64,000 bases of DNA from Geodermatophilus sp. DSM 44513 (GCF_032460525.1 NZ_CP135963.1:3100001-3164000), one strand, 5' to 3'. Positions 1-8,623 are shown, counted from the stretch's first letter. Notes: generated by a model from the sequence alone, not told the origin. Numbers and translations: made by a program.

Positions 1-126
1 GTCCACCAGAGCCATGTGTACGACCTCGACGTCTCGCTGAGCGGCTTGGATTCGATGCCGCCGGGAACTCGGGCTGTTCGACAAGACCAGGGTTCCCCGT
101 GGGTCATCAGCGAGGACTTGGACTAG
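1..126 (+). CDS. C-terminal end of an unidentified protein (cut by the window edge)
   Basis: Frame 1 is open from the first base to a TAG at 124-126 and gives 41 residues, ending in WVISEDLD. The composition looks like an ordinary soluble protein rather than the arginine/proline-rich translation of a wrong frame. No domain can be recognised from so short a piece, and the start lies outside the window. It would converge on the minus-strand gene that ends at 261. Confidence 0.4.
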   Translation, partial: VHQSHVYDLDVSLSGLDSMPPGTRAVRQDQGSPWVISEDLD

Positions 127-260
127 CTGCCCGCCCCGACGACCGGACCTCTGCCGTCCACCTCCGAGTGGCGCTGCGACGGTGGCATGCCGGCACAGCG
201 CCTGAGGAGACCCGATGGTCCCCGGGTAGCCTCCCCCAGGGTGCAGCGATGCGGCGTGCG

Positions 261-710
261 TCACGGACGGAGGCCCACTGCCGCATCGAGATGCTGGGCC
301 CCGAGGTCGGTCACGACCAGTCGACAACACATCCACAGCTCATCGTCGTCGCCCCAGTGCTCCCACTCGGAGAGCAGTCGCCGACTTAGCTCGGATGGGA
401 GGACACCGGTGGGGCCGTGCCGGGTCTCCGGCGGCCCGGGGACCTCAGGTCGATTGGTGGGGTACCCCACCCGCATGTCGTAGAGCTCGACGAGCCCCCG
501 GGTCAACCAATCGAGGAGGTAGGCCGAACAGGCGGCTGGATCCCACGGGCCGTGTCGGACCACTGATCCGCCTTGGAGGACGTCGGTCACCCCCAACGGC
601 AGCTCCGCCAGGCTGGATTCCTCGACCACCGCCCAGTACATCTCATGCTCGAAGTCCGACAGGTCCTCCCATCCCACATCGGGGAGCATCGCAGAAGGCA
701 TCGGCAGCAC
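261..710 (-). CDS. hypothetical protein, 149 aa
   Basis: A 149-residue acidic soluble protein of balanced composition, rich in Trp, Glu, Asp and Leu, with no signal peptide or membrane segment. I do not recognise the family. The ATG at 710 is followed within six codons by a second ATG (residue 8), so the start could be slightly later. No ribosome site stands out. Opposite frames are proline/arginine-rich and look like shadows. It stands alone, with no operon partner. Confidence 0.6.
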   Translation of the reverse strand: MLPMPSAMLPDVGWEDLSDFEHEMYWAVVEESSLAELPLGVTDVLQGGSVVRHGPWDPAACSAYLLDWLTRGLVELYDMRVGYPTNRPEVPGPPETRHGPTGVLPSELSRRLLSEWEHWGDDDELWMCCRLVVTDLGAQHLDAAVGLRP

Positions 711-923
711 ATTTGAAGCCTGCCGGCGCCTACGGGCTCGTGACCCTCGGATCAGTCACCCTGGGACCAGAACTGAGGCCTCTAAGGTGCCCGCGCATCG
801 CATCACCGAAGAACGAACCACCGTCCGTGCCACCAGTTCCGCGGCCCTCACGCGGGTGGCGGAAGGCCGCATCGGTCGCCGATGATCGGCCGTACGTCCG
901 CTGAGGAGATCTCCGGTGAGGCA

Positions 924-1504
924 ATGTCGGCTCGGTGGACCCGTTCCACCGTCTACCGGGACATGTGGATCGACCCGGACGACGACCCACGGGAGACTGT
1001 TGTGGCCACCGGCGATGAACGCAGCCTGCTCCTGGACTACTTGCGTCGCTATCGCCTGACGCTGGAGATGAAGTGCACGGACCTCGGCGCCGAGCAGCTC
1101 GCCTGCCGGTCCGTGCCCCCGTCGACGATGTCGCTGCTGGGGCTGGTGCGGCACATCAGCGAGGTCGAGCGACACTGGTTCCGCCGGAGATGGCCAGGCA
1201 GGATGCGCCGCGGCTGTACTGCACGGATGAGAACCGTGACCGTGACTGGAACGGCGCGGTCGCCGATACAGACGTCGTCGAGGAGGCCTGGCAAACCTGG
1301 CGGACCGAGGTCGCCTTCGCCCAACGCTTCGTTGCGGAAACGCCCGACCTCGACACGATGGGCTCCACGCAGGTCCAGCTGCGCGACGTCCTCGTTGACC
1401 TGATCGAGGAGTACGCACGGCACTGCGGGCATGCCGACTTGCTGCGGGAACGGATCGACGGTCGGGTCGACCAGGAGCGCTTCGAGTCTGCGGACGCACC
1501 GTAA
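924..1504 (+). pseudogene. DinB / DUF664 family protein, frameshifted
   Basis: The first part carries the DUF664 N-terminal helix pattern (residues like ERSLLLDYLRRYR, then PSTMSLLGLVRHISEVERHWF). It runs off frame at about 1185-1190. The remainder (QDAPRLYCTDENRDRDWNG through the EEYARHCGHADLLRERIDG ending) continues in the frame one base back, down to a stop at 1502-1504. This is what a single-base deletion would give. DinB-like proteins are four-helix bundles, often thiol-transferase related. Start is uncertain: ATG 924 has GGTGAG just upstream, ATG 963 is an alternative. It could be a sequencing error rather than a true pseudogene. Intact and truncated paralogues lie at 5342 and 21684. 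Confidence 0.75.
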
Positions 1505-1644
1505 GCGGAACGGCTACCGGCACACCCGACGACTGCCTGGGGGCTGGCTGCCGTCCCGCAGGGGATGCTCAGCGGGACCTGAACACGAGGTCGGGTTGGC
1601 AGCCTTGGCGGTCGACGTGATCTGTACGTCCGTCCCTGCGGTGG

Positions 1645-1956
1645 TCAGCTGCCCTGGCGCCCCGACCAGGCGTAGAGGCGAAGGCGAACACCAGGAGCGG
1701 CAAGACTCCATTCCTGGGTCCTCGTGTAGAGGTGACGCGAGCCGTCGGCCATCAACACTTCGAACTCCTCGACCGTCGCTTCGCCGAGCATGCTGCCGTC
1801 GAGCGGTCCGCCGCGGGCCACCGCGCCGGGCAAGTCATCTGCAGAAGGCGGCATGAGGCACACGCTATGGGGAGCGGCCACGGTGGCGAGCCATCTCGCC
1901 GCCACCGAAAGGGGCCCGAGCGCCACCGGCGACGTGCACATCGAACGGTTAGCCAT
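1645..1956 (-). CDS. hypothetical protein, about 103 aa
   Basis: The frame is open further upstream, but ATG 1956 is preferred because AGGGG lies nine bases before it. The C-terminal half (EFEVLMADGSRHLYTRTQEW and following) has the alternating hydrophobic pattern of a beta-rich domain, while the N-terminal third is less convincing. No family is recognised. It lies between the broken DUF664 gene and a tautomerase gene on the same strand. Confidence 0.4.
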   Translation of the reverse strand: MANRSMCTSPVALGPLSVAARWLATVAAPHSVCLMPPSADDLPGAVARGGPLDGSMLGEATVEEFEVLMADGSRHLYTRTQEWSLAAPGVRLRLYAWSGRQGS

Positions 1957-2022
1957 CCGTCGGTGCCCCTGAGGGATCGTCGATCGGAGCGTCCTTCCGC
2001 GGGCCAACGATCCGTCGAGCGG

Positions 2023-2418
2023 TCACACCCGGACGTCGAACTCGAGGTCGATATCGCATGCCGCGCGTCCACCGCGGATGCCCCAGTTCTCAGTCCCGCT
2101 GTCCCTGACCAGGATGGTGACGTGGTCCTCGGGGATGCCAAAGGGCGAAAGCCGATCGACGACCTCCCGGTACAGGCTGCGCTTGGCGTCGACGGAGCGA
2201 CCGGCGAAGCAGTCGATGGTCACAAGGGTGTAGCGGTCCGGCTGCGACAGCCGTGGTGCGGTGGCGAACCGATGTGGCTCGTGCACGACCAGGCGCACGT
2301 GCTTGTCACCCAGTGGGATTTTGAACGCCGCGACCAGGGACTCGTGGACCGCATCGATGATGGCCATCTCGTCCGCCCGGCTGTACTGCCGACGGACCTC
2401 GATCTGTGAACTTGGCAC
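2023..2418 (-). CDS. tautomerase family protein
   Basis: Small protein of the tautomerase/malonate-semialdehyde-decarboxylase-like superfamily, in which the proline exposed after initiator removal is the catalytic base. GTG 2418 is chosen because it places Pro at position 2 (V-P-S-S). An ATG ten codons earlier would bury it. Family-like segments are AIIDAVHESLVAAF near the start, YTLVTIDCFAGRS in the middle, and ENWGIRGGRAACDIDLEF at the end. Length of 131 residues fits the longer, about 130-residue subgroup. Substrate cannot be inferred. It is monocistronic. Confidence 0.8.
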   Translation of the reverse strand: MPSSQIEVRRQYSRADEMAIIDAVHESLVAAFKIPLGDKHVRLVVHEPHRFATAPRLSQPDRYTLVTIDCFAGRSVDAKRSLYREVVDRLSPFGIPEDHVTILVRDSGTENWGIRGGRAACDIDLEFDVRV

Positions 2419-2615
2419 GCGGGGCAGTGTCCCAGTGCTCGGTTTCATGCACGCGCAGGTCCGGGTGGGGGCGTCCTACGCGTCATGGCTCTGACTGCTG
2501 GCCCGGCGCCCGCGACGGGCGGTTGCATCCACGCCGCCCGCCGAGTGGACAAGACCGTCCCACGCGCGGATCGCCCAACGGGCACGAGCGCATTGGATGG
2601 GCGGCAACGTCGCTG

Positions 2616-2939
2616 TCAGGGGATGCCGAGGAGGCGCAGGCAGGCCGTGGTGACGGCGGCGGCCAGGCCGATGAGGACCAGCGGTGTCCCGCGCCAGGCC
2701 AGGATCCCGGCGACGAGGACGCCGGCCAGTCGGGCCGGGCCGGGCCACTGGCCGTCCTGCAGCAGGGTGGAGGTGGCCACCACGGCACAGAAGAGCACGG
2801 CGACGGTGGTGGCGATCAGGGTCTGTGTGCGGGGCGTGAGGTCGATCCGGCGGCGCAGCAGGAGCCCGCTCAGCCGCAAGGCGAGAGTTCCGGTGGCCAG
2901 CAGCGCGACGGCGGTCACCAGGCCCGGGTCGACGCTCAC
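2616..2939 (-). CDS. azlD: AzlD family branched-chain amino acid export subunit
   Basis: The 107-residue product has four hydrophobic stretches, typical of AzlD/YgaH, the small partner of AzlC/YgaZ in exporters of branched-chain or other hydrophobic amino acids. GTG 2939 overlaps the azlC stop in a GTGA, so the two are translationally coupled. The frame is open far upstream through azlC, but that part is a shadow. A divergent XRE-cupin gene at 3691 is the probable regulator. Confidence 0.85.
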   Translation of the reverse strand: MSVDPGLVTAVALLATGTLALRLSGLLLRRRIDLTPRTQTLIATTVAVLFCAVVATSTLLQDGQWPGPARLAGVLVAGILAWRGTPLVLIGLAAAVTTACLRLLGIP

Positions 2940-3637
2940 GGAAAGCCCCCCTGCGTGGTCTGCGGTGGGCGTCGCCCCGGCAGCGCGGCGAGCACGCCGA
3001 GGAGGGCCAGCAGCACCGGGACCCCGGCAGGCAGGACCAGAGCGGTCGCCACCGCGATGACCGCGCCGACCAGCGCGGCCCGCCGGGTGGCGCCGTCGGC
3101 CAGGGTGGGCAGGACCAGGGCCAGCAGGACGGCGGGAAAAGCGGCGTCCAGGCCGAGGTCGGCGGTGTCGGGCGCCAGCGCGCCGCCGAATGCGCCGGCC
3201 AGCACCCCGAGGTTCCAGCAGACGAACAGCGCGGCTCCGCAGGTCCAGTAGGCCGCCCGGCGTGCGCCCGCGGTGCCCTGGGCCAGGGTGAAGGCGACGG
3301 TCTCGTCGACCAGCAGGTGCGCTCCGGCCAGGCGGCGCAGCCAGCCGGGGCCCAGCAGGTCGCCGACGGCCAGGCCGAGCGGTACGAGCCGGGCGTTGAC
3401 CAGCAACCCGGCCGCGACCGCGGACAGCGGGGTCCCGCCGGCGGCGATCACGCCGACGAAGAGGAACTGCGCGGCACCGGCGAAGACGGCCAGTGACAGG
3501 GCCACCGGCAGCCACAGCGGCAGCCCGGCGCCGACGGTGAGCGCACCGAAGGCCGCGCCCACGACGGCGTCGGCGGCGCACACCAGGACCACGGCGCGGC
3601 GGACGTCGGCCGGCAGAGACTGCCACAGCGAACGCAT
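2936..3637 (-). CDS. azlC: AzlC family branched-chain amino acid permease
   Basis: Multispanning membrane protein of the AzlC/YgaZ family. Recognisable are an N-terminal segment with AVVGAAFGALTVGAG, the FAGAAQFLFVGV motif of the first repeat, the LLVNARLVPLGLAV segment, and a run of C-terminal helices. ATG 3637 (MRSLWQSLPAD) is preferred to an ATG twelve codons upstream, which lies within the operator region. It overlaps azlD by four bases. Transcription starts in the short divergent region with the XRE regulator, next to a perfect inverted repeat at 3665-3680. Confidence 0.85.
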   Translation of the reverse strand: MRSLWQSLPADVRRAVVLVCAADAVVGAAFGALTVGAGLPLWLPVALSLAVFAGAAQFLFVGVIAAGGTPLSAVAAGLLVNARLVPLGLAVGDLLGPGWLRRLAGAHLLVDETVAFTLAQGTAGARRAAYWTCGAALFVCWNLGVLAGAFGGALAPDTADLGLDAAFPAVLLALVLPTLADGATRRAALVGAVIAVATALVLPAGVPVLLALLGVLAALPGRRPPQTTQGGFP

Positions 3638-3664
3638 GGCCGATACAGTGAACCCCTCACGCGT

Positions 3665-3680
3665 GTTCGTCAAAACGAAC
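3665..3680. promoter_or_regulatory. inverted repeat, probable operator of azlCD and its regulator
   Basis: GTTCGT-caaa-ACGAAC is a perfect 6-bp inverted repeat with a 4-base spacer. It lies 27 bases upstream of azlC and 10 bases upstream of the divergent XRE-cupin gene, the place expected for an autoregulated site controlling both. Confidence 0.6.
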
Positions 3681-3690
3681 GAAAGGGCTG

Positions 3691-4263
3691 GTGCATCGAA
3701 CGGTGGTCGAGCCTCCCCCTGCGCCGGTGGCGATGGTCGCCCGGGCGCTGCGCCGCGAGCGCGCTCGTACCGGCCTGTCCCTGACCGAGCTGGCTCGGCG
3801 CGCCGGCATGGCCAAGTCCACCCTGTCCCAGCTGGAGGCCGGCACCGGCAACCCCAGCCTGGAGACGCTCTGGGCGCTCAGCACCGCCCTGGACGTGCCC
3901 TTCGCCCACCTGGTGGACCCACCCCGCACCCGGGTGCAGGTCATCCGCGCCGGCGAAGGACCGGCGGTCGCCTCCGAGCGCGTCGACTACACCGCCACCC
4001 TGCTGTCGGCCAGCCCACCCCGCGCCCGCCGCGACCTCTACCTGGTCCACGCCGAACCCGACGAACCACGCATCTCCGAGCCGCACGCCCTCGGCGTGGT
4101 CGAACACGTCGTCCTCACCTCCGGACGAGCCCTGCTCGGCCCCACCGAGGACCCCGTCGAACTACAGCCCGGCGACTACGTCACCTACCCCGGCGACGCT
4201 CCTCACCTGTTCCAAGCCCTCACGCCGGGCACCCGCGCCGTCCTGCTCACCGAACACACCTGA
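3691..4263 (+). CDS. XRE family regulator with C-terminal cupin domain
   Basis: Residues 15-70 form an XRE helix-turn-helix (ALRRERARTGLSLTELARRAG, then KSTLSQLEAGTGNPSLETLW). Residues 110-188 form a cupin barrel ending EPVELQPGDYVTYPGD-like. This architecture is common in regulators of amino-acid and efflux genes, where the cupin may sense a ligand. GTG 3691 is preceded by GAAAGGG. The gene is divergent from azlCD and sits just beyond the 3665 palindrome, so it most likely controls AzlCD export and itself. The ligand is unknown. Confidence 0.88.
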   Translation: MHRTVVEPPPAPVAMVARALRRERARTGLSLTELARRAGMAKSTLSQLEAGTGNPSLETLWALSTALDVPFAHLVDPPRTRVQVIRAGEGPAVASERVDYTATLLSASPPRARRDLYLVHAEPDEPRISEPHALGVVEHVVLTSGRALLGPTEDPVELQPGDYVTYPGDAPHLFQALTPGTRAVLLTEHT

Positions 4264-4340
4264 CCGGGTCGCACCCTGCCGCTGACCGATCCCCTGCGCG
4301 ACCAGGATCTCCAAGGGCCAGGTCGCCGAGGACGTCGCCG

Positions 4341-5237
4341 TTGACCGTTCCCCCATCCGACACCGCGTCGGCGGCCAGGGTGGTATCGCGGGTCGGCGAG
4401 GATGATCAGGTGCTCGGTGAACAGCGTCTCGGGAACCTGGCGGACCACGTGGTTGGGGTCTCCGGCGTGGTCGGCGTGGTGCTCGGCGGCAGTCGTGCCC
4501 GTGGCGAGCACACGAGGGACTCCGACGTCGACCTGGGCCTGTACTACCGCCAGCCCCTGGACGTCGACGCGCTGAGTGCGCTGGCGCGGCAACTGGCCGG
4601 CCCCGGTGCGCAGGTGACTGAGCCCGGGGCGTGGGGGCCGTGGGTGGACGGCGGAGCGTGGCTGCGCATCGACGGTACGGCGGTGGACTGGATCTACCGC
4701 GATGTGGACCGGGTGCGCTCGTGTTGGGCCGCAGCTCAGCGCGGCGAGTTCACTTTCCACGCGCAGGTCGGCCACCCACTCGGCGTGCCGGACTTCGCCT
4801 ACGCCGGAGAACTCGCGCTCGCCCAAGTCCTGGCCGATCCCACCGGGGAGCTGGTCGCCCTGCAGCAGCAGATGGCCACCTATCCGGACCCCCTCGGCCG
4901 AGCCCTGGTCGCGAGATTGTGGGAGGCCGGCTTCACCCTGGACAGCGCGCGCAAGGCGGTGTCACGGGCGGATACCGCCTACGTGGCCGGCTGCGTGTTC
5001 CGTGTGGTGCTGCTGTGCGCGCACGCCCTGCACGGGCGGGCAGGGCGGTGGCTGGTCAACGAGAAAGGCGCGATCGCCTCAGCCGGGCGCCTACCCGCGG
5101 CACCGCCAGACTTCACCGTCCGGGCCCACGGCGTCCTGGCCCATCTCGGGGACCGGCCCGACCAGCTGCAAGCGGCGGTCACTGCCGCTCAGGCGCTGAT
5201 CGACGACGTCCGCACCATCTGCGAACCGCCGCATTAG
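4341..5237 (+). CDS. nucleotidyltransferase-domain protein (minimal NTase fold)
   Basis: The motif GGSRARGEHTRDSDVDLGLYY is the GS-x(10)-DxD active-site signature of DNA polymerase beta-like nucleotidyltransferases. The C-terminal half is helical, as in antibiotic- and toxin-related NTases that carry a substrate-recognition domain. TTG 4341 is chosen because GAGGA lies eight bases before it. GTG 4380 and GTG 4410 are alternatives closer to the conserved start. The frame runs open far upstream through the XRE gene, but that part is a shadow. Target and donor nucleotide are unknown. It is a stand-alone gene. Confidence 0.75.
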   Translation: MTVPPSDTASAARVVSRVGEDDQVLGEQRLGNLADHVVGVSGVVGVVLGGSRARGEHTRDSDVDLGLYYRQPLDVDALSALARQLAGPGAQVTEPGAWGPWVDGGAWLRIDGTAVDWIYRDVDRVRSCWAAAQRGEFTFHAQVGHPLGVPDFAYAGELALAQVLADPTGELVALQQQMATYPDPLGRALVARLWEAGFTLDSARKAVSRADTAYVAGCVFRVVLLCAHALHGRAGRWLVNEKGAIASAGRLPAAPPDFTVRAHGVLAHLGDRPDQLQAAVTAAQALIDDVRTICEPPH

Positions 5238-5341
5238 CCGATCGTCCCGCGGGACACGCGAAAGAGGATCGGCTGCCGGGACGCTTCCTGGGTGTCGGAA
5301 GGCACCGAGGTCGAGCGGGGTCGTGAAGCTGAAGGCCGCGC

Positions 5342-5860
5342 TCACTCCCCGGTCGTTCCGTCCAGCGCCTCGCGCAGCACGTCGAGGTGACCGACGTGCC
5401 TCGCGGTCTCCTCCAGCACGTGCACCAGCACGAAGCGCAACGAGTGCGGCTCGCCGTCGGGCGGGCGGCGGGCCAGGTCGTCCAGCCCATGCGCGGCCAG
5501 CACCGCGTGTGAGCGGACCACCTGAGCCTCGTACTCGGCCCTGAGCCCAGCGGTCGACTCGTCCGGGCCGACCTGCCACTCGCGGTCCTGGTCCCCTACC
5601 GCCTGCGGGACGTCGGCCTCATCGCCGGCGAAGACGTGTGAGAACCAGTACCGCTCGCCGAAGGTGAGGTGCCGGAGCAGCCCGAGCGGCGACATGGTCG
5701 TCGGCGCGACCGGGCGTCGGAGCACCTTGTCGTCGAGACCGGTGAGCTTGGCCAGCACCGTCGCACGGTGGAAGTCCAAGTAGGCGCCGAGCAGCTCCCG
5801 CTCGCCGCCCACCCGGGGCCGGGCCGGCCGCGCGGCCATCGCTTCCCCCTGGGTCGTCAC
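5342..5860 (-). CDS. DinB / DUF664 family protein
   Basis: Intact 172-residue relative of the broken gene at 924 and the fragment at 21684. It has PTTMSPLGLLRHLTFGERYWF (conserved helix 2 with the His) and the C-terminal VLEETARHVGHLDVLREALDG (two His), the residues that form the metal site in DinB/YfiT-like four-helix bundles. GTG 5860 has AGGAGG five bases upstream, so it is preferred to upstream ATG 5896. Function is unknown. Related proteins act as bacillithiol- or mycothiol-dependent transferases, which is only family-level guidance. Confidence 0.85.
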   Translation of the reverse strand: MTTQGEAMAARPARPRVGGERELLGAYLDFHRATVLAKLTGLDDKVLRRPVAPTTMSPLGLLRHLTFGERYWFSHVFAGDEADVPQAVGDQDREWQVGPDESTAGLRAEYEAQVVRSHAVLAAHGLDDLARRPPDGEPHSLRFVLVHVLEETARHVGHLDVLREALDGTTGE

Positions 5861-5988
5861 GGGTCCCTCCTGATGTGGGTAGTGGTTTCCAACCATGCCC
5901 TGACATCAGCGACACCGCGGCGACCGAGTCCCTGAGTGCCCTCGGCGACCATGCGCGCACCGTAGGTCGCTTGGCTCAAGTTCCGGGC

Positions 5989-6561
5989 TCACCGTCCTGA
6001 GCTGATCCGGAGCGGCGCCAGGGCGTTGGCCCAGCGCGTGACCTGGTCGAGCATCGTGTGGAGGACTGTCACCTGGTGGTCGCCTGGGGCCAGCTTGGTC
6101 CCGTTGTGGAAGTCGGTGAACAGCGACAGAGCGACCTGAGAGCGGACGTCGGCGATGTGGAGTTCGCCCATGACCAGCCGGAGTTGTTCGACGGCGCGGG
6201 TGCCGCCGTGGGTGCCGTAGCCGACGAAGCCGGCGGGCTTGTCGTGCCACTCGGTGTAGAGGTGGTCGATGGCGTTCTTGAGGACGCCGGGCATCGAGTG
6301 GTTGTACTCCGGGGTGATGAAGATGTAGCCGTCGAATGCGGCGATGGTCTCGGACCACCGGCGGGTGTAGGAGTGCCGGTAGTCCCCGGTCATGGCGGCT
6401 GCGACAGGTTCCTCAAGGTGTGGGAGGTCGTGGTCGGCGAGGTCGACGATCTCGTAGTCGGCGTCGTTTCGTTGGCTGGCGACCTGGTGGACCCAGGCGG
6501 CGATGTCTGGGGACTTCCGGCCGGGGCGGGTGCTGCCGGTGATGATGGCGATGCGGGTCAT
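5989..6561 (-). CDS. NADPH-dependent FMN reductase family protein
   Basis: Flavodoxin-like fold. The phosphate-binding loop is IITGSTRPGRKSP at residues 6-18, and the second flavin contact is FITPEYNHSMPGVLKNAIDH in the middle. Length of 190 residues matches the family. ATG 6561 overlaps the stop of the upstream DHA2 exporter in an ATGA, so both are translated from one message. A quinone/xenobiotic reductase co-expressed with an exporter under a MarR regulator is a common arrangement for detoxification of redox-active compounds, but the substrate is not known. The frame is open upstream into the exporter gene, which is a shadow. Confidence 0.88.
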   Translation of the reverse strand: MTRIAIITGSTRPGRKSPDIAAWVHQVASQRNDADYEIVDLADHDLPHLEEPVAAAMTGDYRHSYTRRWSETIAAFDGYIFITPEYNHSMPGVLKNAIDHLYTEWHDKPAGFVGYGTHGGTRAVEQLRLVMGELHIADVRSQVALSLFTDFHNGTKLAPGDHQVTVLHTMLDQVTRWANALAPLRISSGR

Positions 6562-8042
6562 GAAGTGGTCTCCGTCTTCGTCCGAGTCGGTGTGCGTGGT
6601 GGGGGCGTCGTGTGGGTGCCGGCGCGTCGGGTCTCGTGGAGCAGCCACACGGCGCCGACGAGGGCGCCGAGGGTCGCGGCGGCGAGCCAGGAGAAGGTGT
6701 TCCGGAAGCCGTCCAGGGTCGCGGGGCCGGTGGCGTCGGTGGGGAGTTGGCCGGTCAGTACGACGATGAACAGCGCGCTGCCGAGAGCGCCGCCCACGCG
6801 GGAGAGCGCGTTGACCTGTGTGGTGGCATCGGGGATCTGATGGCGTCGCACGGCGGCCAGGGCGGTGGTCACGACGGGCATCCCGGACAGCGCGAGGCCG
6901 ATTCCGCGGATGACCTGTAGGGCTTCGACGAGGACCAGGTCGGGGTCGGCGGGCAGAACCGCGAAGGGCAGTGTGCTGGCAGCGGTGACGAGCAGGCCGG
7001 CGACGGCGACGGGTGGGCCTCCGAACCGGTCGGTGAGGCGTCCGGCGACCGGGAAGGTCACGGCCGCGCCGACGCTGAAGGCGATCAGGAGCAGGCCGGT
7101 GTCGATGATGTCGCGGGCGAGCAGCAGCTGGAAGTACAGCGGCATCACGATGAGGCCGCCGAACAGCGCTGCCCCGTTGAACAGGACCTCGACCGAAGCC
7201 GCCCGGTAGACCCGGTCGCCGAACAGGCGGAGGTCGACTAGGGGGTGTGGCGAGGTCAGGCACCGGCGGGTGAAGGCCGCCAGCAGCGCCAGGCCCAGCG
7301 CCAGTGGGCCCGCGACCGCCGCCGTCAGCAGGCTGCGGGTCTCGGCGGCGTGCGTGATGCCGTACACCAGCAGGGGGAGCCCCGGGACGACGAGCAGCAG
7401 GGCTGGGACGTCGAGCGGTTGACCTGCCTCGTCCTCGCCTGCTGATCTGACGGGGACGGTGCGCACGCCGACGGCCAGCGAGGCTAGGCCGATCGGGACG
7501 TTGATCAGGAACATCCAGTGCCAAGACAGCTGCGCCAGCAGGACCGCTCCGAGGACCGGCCCGACGCCGGGGGCCAGGATGGCCGGCACGCTGGAGGTCG
7601 CCATCAGGCGTCCCAGTTGCGAGGCGCCGGCGGCCTGTGCCAGCACGGTCATGCCGGTGGGGACCAGCAGGCCCCCGGCCATGCCCTGCAGGACACGGAA
7701 CACGATGAGCAGTTCAACGTTCCATGCCGCGGCGCACAGCCCCGAGGCAAGCGTGAAGCCGGCCAGGGACCACAGCCACAATCGCCCGGCACCGACGCGC
7801 CGGGACAGCCAGCCACAGACCGGCAGGGCTGCGGCCAGTGCGAGGAGGTAGCCACTGGACACCCACTGGATCGCCGTCAGGGACGCGTCGAGGTCGTCTC
7901 GGATGGTGGCCAGGCCGACGTTGACGATGGAGCCGTCCAGGCCGGCCATCACCCCGCCGAGGGCCAGAACGACGGCCAGTCGCCAGATGCGGCCGGAGAT
8001 GGGGGTGTAAGGCCGAGGGGACGGTGTGGATGTGCGGCTCAC
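6558..8042 (-). CDS. MFS drug exporter, DHA2 (EmrB/QacA) family
   Basis: The 494-residue protein has about 14 hydrophobic segments, as in the DHA2 subfamily. The first helix carries GLDGSIVNVGLATI, which matches the family's motif D1 region. Segment 5 has a motif-C-like GPVLGAVLLAQLSWHWMF ending in the conserved LSWHWMFLINVPIG. GTG 8042 is the start. The divergent MarR gene at 8125 and two operator palindromes lie in the 82-base promoter. The FMN reductase overlaps downstream. The likely role is proton-driven efflux of a toxic organic compound. Confidence 0.9.
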   Translation of the reverse strand: MSRTSTPSPRPYTPISGRIWRLAVVLALGGVMAGLDGSIVNVGLATIRDDLDASLTAIQWVSSGYLLALAAALPVCGWLSRRVGAGRLWLWSLAGFTLASGLCAAAWNVELLIVFRVLQGMAGGLLVPTGMTVLAQAAGASQLGRLMATSSVPAILAPGVGPVLGAVLLAQLSWHWMFLINVPIGLASLAVGVRTVPVRSAGEDEAGQPLDVPALLLVVPGLPLLVYGITHAAETRSLLTAAVAGPLALGLALLAAFTRRCLTSPHPLVDLRLFGDRVYRAASVEVLFNGAALFGGLIVMPLYFQLLLARDIIDTGLLLIAFSVGAAVTFPVAGRLTDRFGGPPVAVAGLLVTAASTLPFAVLPADPDLVLVEALQVIRGIGLALSGMPVVTTALAAVRRHQIPDATTQVNALSRVGGALGSALFIVVLTGQLPTDATGPATLDGFRNTFSWLAAATLGALVGAVWLLHETRRAGTHTTPPPRTPTRTKTETTS

Positions 8043-8066
8043 GGCCTGGCTCCAGACATCGACTTT

Positions 8067-8106
8067 CGTTGGATCTCCAACGTAACAGATCGTTGGACTT
8101 CCAACG
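8067..8106. promoter_or_regulatory. two operator palindromes for the MarR regulator
   Basis: CGTTGGATCTCCAACG (8067-8082) and CGTTGGACTTCCAACG (8091-8106) share perfect 6-bp arms and differ only in the 4-base centre. They are 24 bp apart and fill the intergenic space between the DHA2 exporter and the MarR gene. Two MarR dimers would block both promoters. Confidence 0.8.
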
Positions 8107-8124
8107 ATTCAGTAGGATCGTCTG

Positions 8125-8622
8125 GTGGCCGATCAGCATGCGACCGAACCGGTGCAGGCTCCCTCGCGCCGGCTGTGGGTTCTGCCGTCCTGGTTGCTCA
8201 ACCAGGTGGCCAGCCGCGCGAATCGACTTGTCGCGGAGTCCTTCGGGCGCCCGGGCGTGCGCTTGCGTTACGCGGTGCTGGCCGGCCTCGCGGAGTTCGG
8301 CCCGATCAGCCAGGCCGAGCTCAGCAGGCGCCTTGGTGTCGACCGGAGCGATCTGGTTGCTGCCCTCAACGAACTCGAGCGCGAGGACTTCGTCCTGCGT
8401 GCGCCGGACGACCGGGACCGGCGACGCAATGCCTTGCGGATCACAACTGCGGGGCAGGCTGAACTTCGCTCCCTGGACGTACGCGTGCAAGCTGCCGCGG
8501 CCGCGCTCCTGGCGCCACTAGCGCCCCGGGAGCGGGAGCAGTTGGTGTCACTGCTCCAACGGGTTCTTGCCCATCACTCCGATGGCGGGCACCGGGGCGA
8601 CGACCACGCAGATGGCATCTAG
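8125..8622 (+). CDS. MarR family transcriptional regulator
   Basis: Winged-helix protein of 165 residues. The recognition region is ISQAELSRRLGVDRSDLVAALNELE (about 66-90), followed by the wing with the conserved DDRDRRRNALRITTAG. GTG 8125 lies 18 bases after the second palindrome, so the gene is probably autoregulated. It is divergent from the DHA2 exporter/FMN reductase pair and most likely represses it until a ligand binds. The ligand is unknown. Confidence 0.9.
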   Translation: MADQHATEPVQAPSRRLWVLPSWLLNQVASRANRLVAESFGRPGVRLRYAVLAGLAEFGPISQAELSRRLGVDRSDLVAALNELEREDFVLRAPDDRDRRRNALRITTAGQAELRSLDVRVQAAAAALLAPLAPREREQLVSLLQRVLAHHSDGGHRGDDHADGI

Positions 8623-8623
8623 G

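Noticed and set aside
2616..3626. Frame open from azlC into azlD giving a 336-residue product
   Set aside because: Only the last 107 residues match AzlD; the rest is a shadow of azlC.
3273..4340. Upstream part of the long frame leading into the nucleotidyltransferase gene
   Set aside because: It crosses azlC and the XRE gene antisense or out of frame, and is Arg/Pro/Ser-rich. The true gene starts near 4341-4410.
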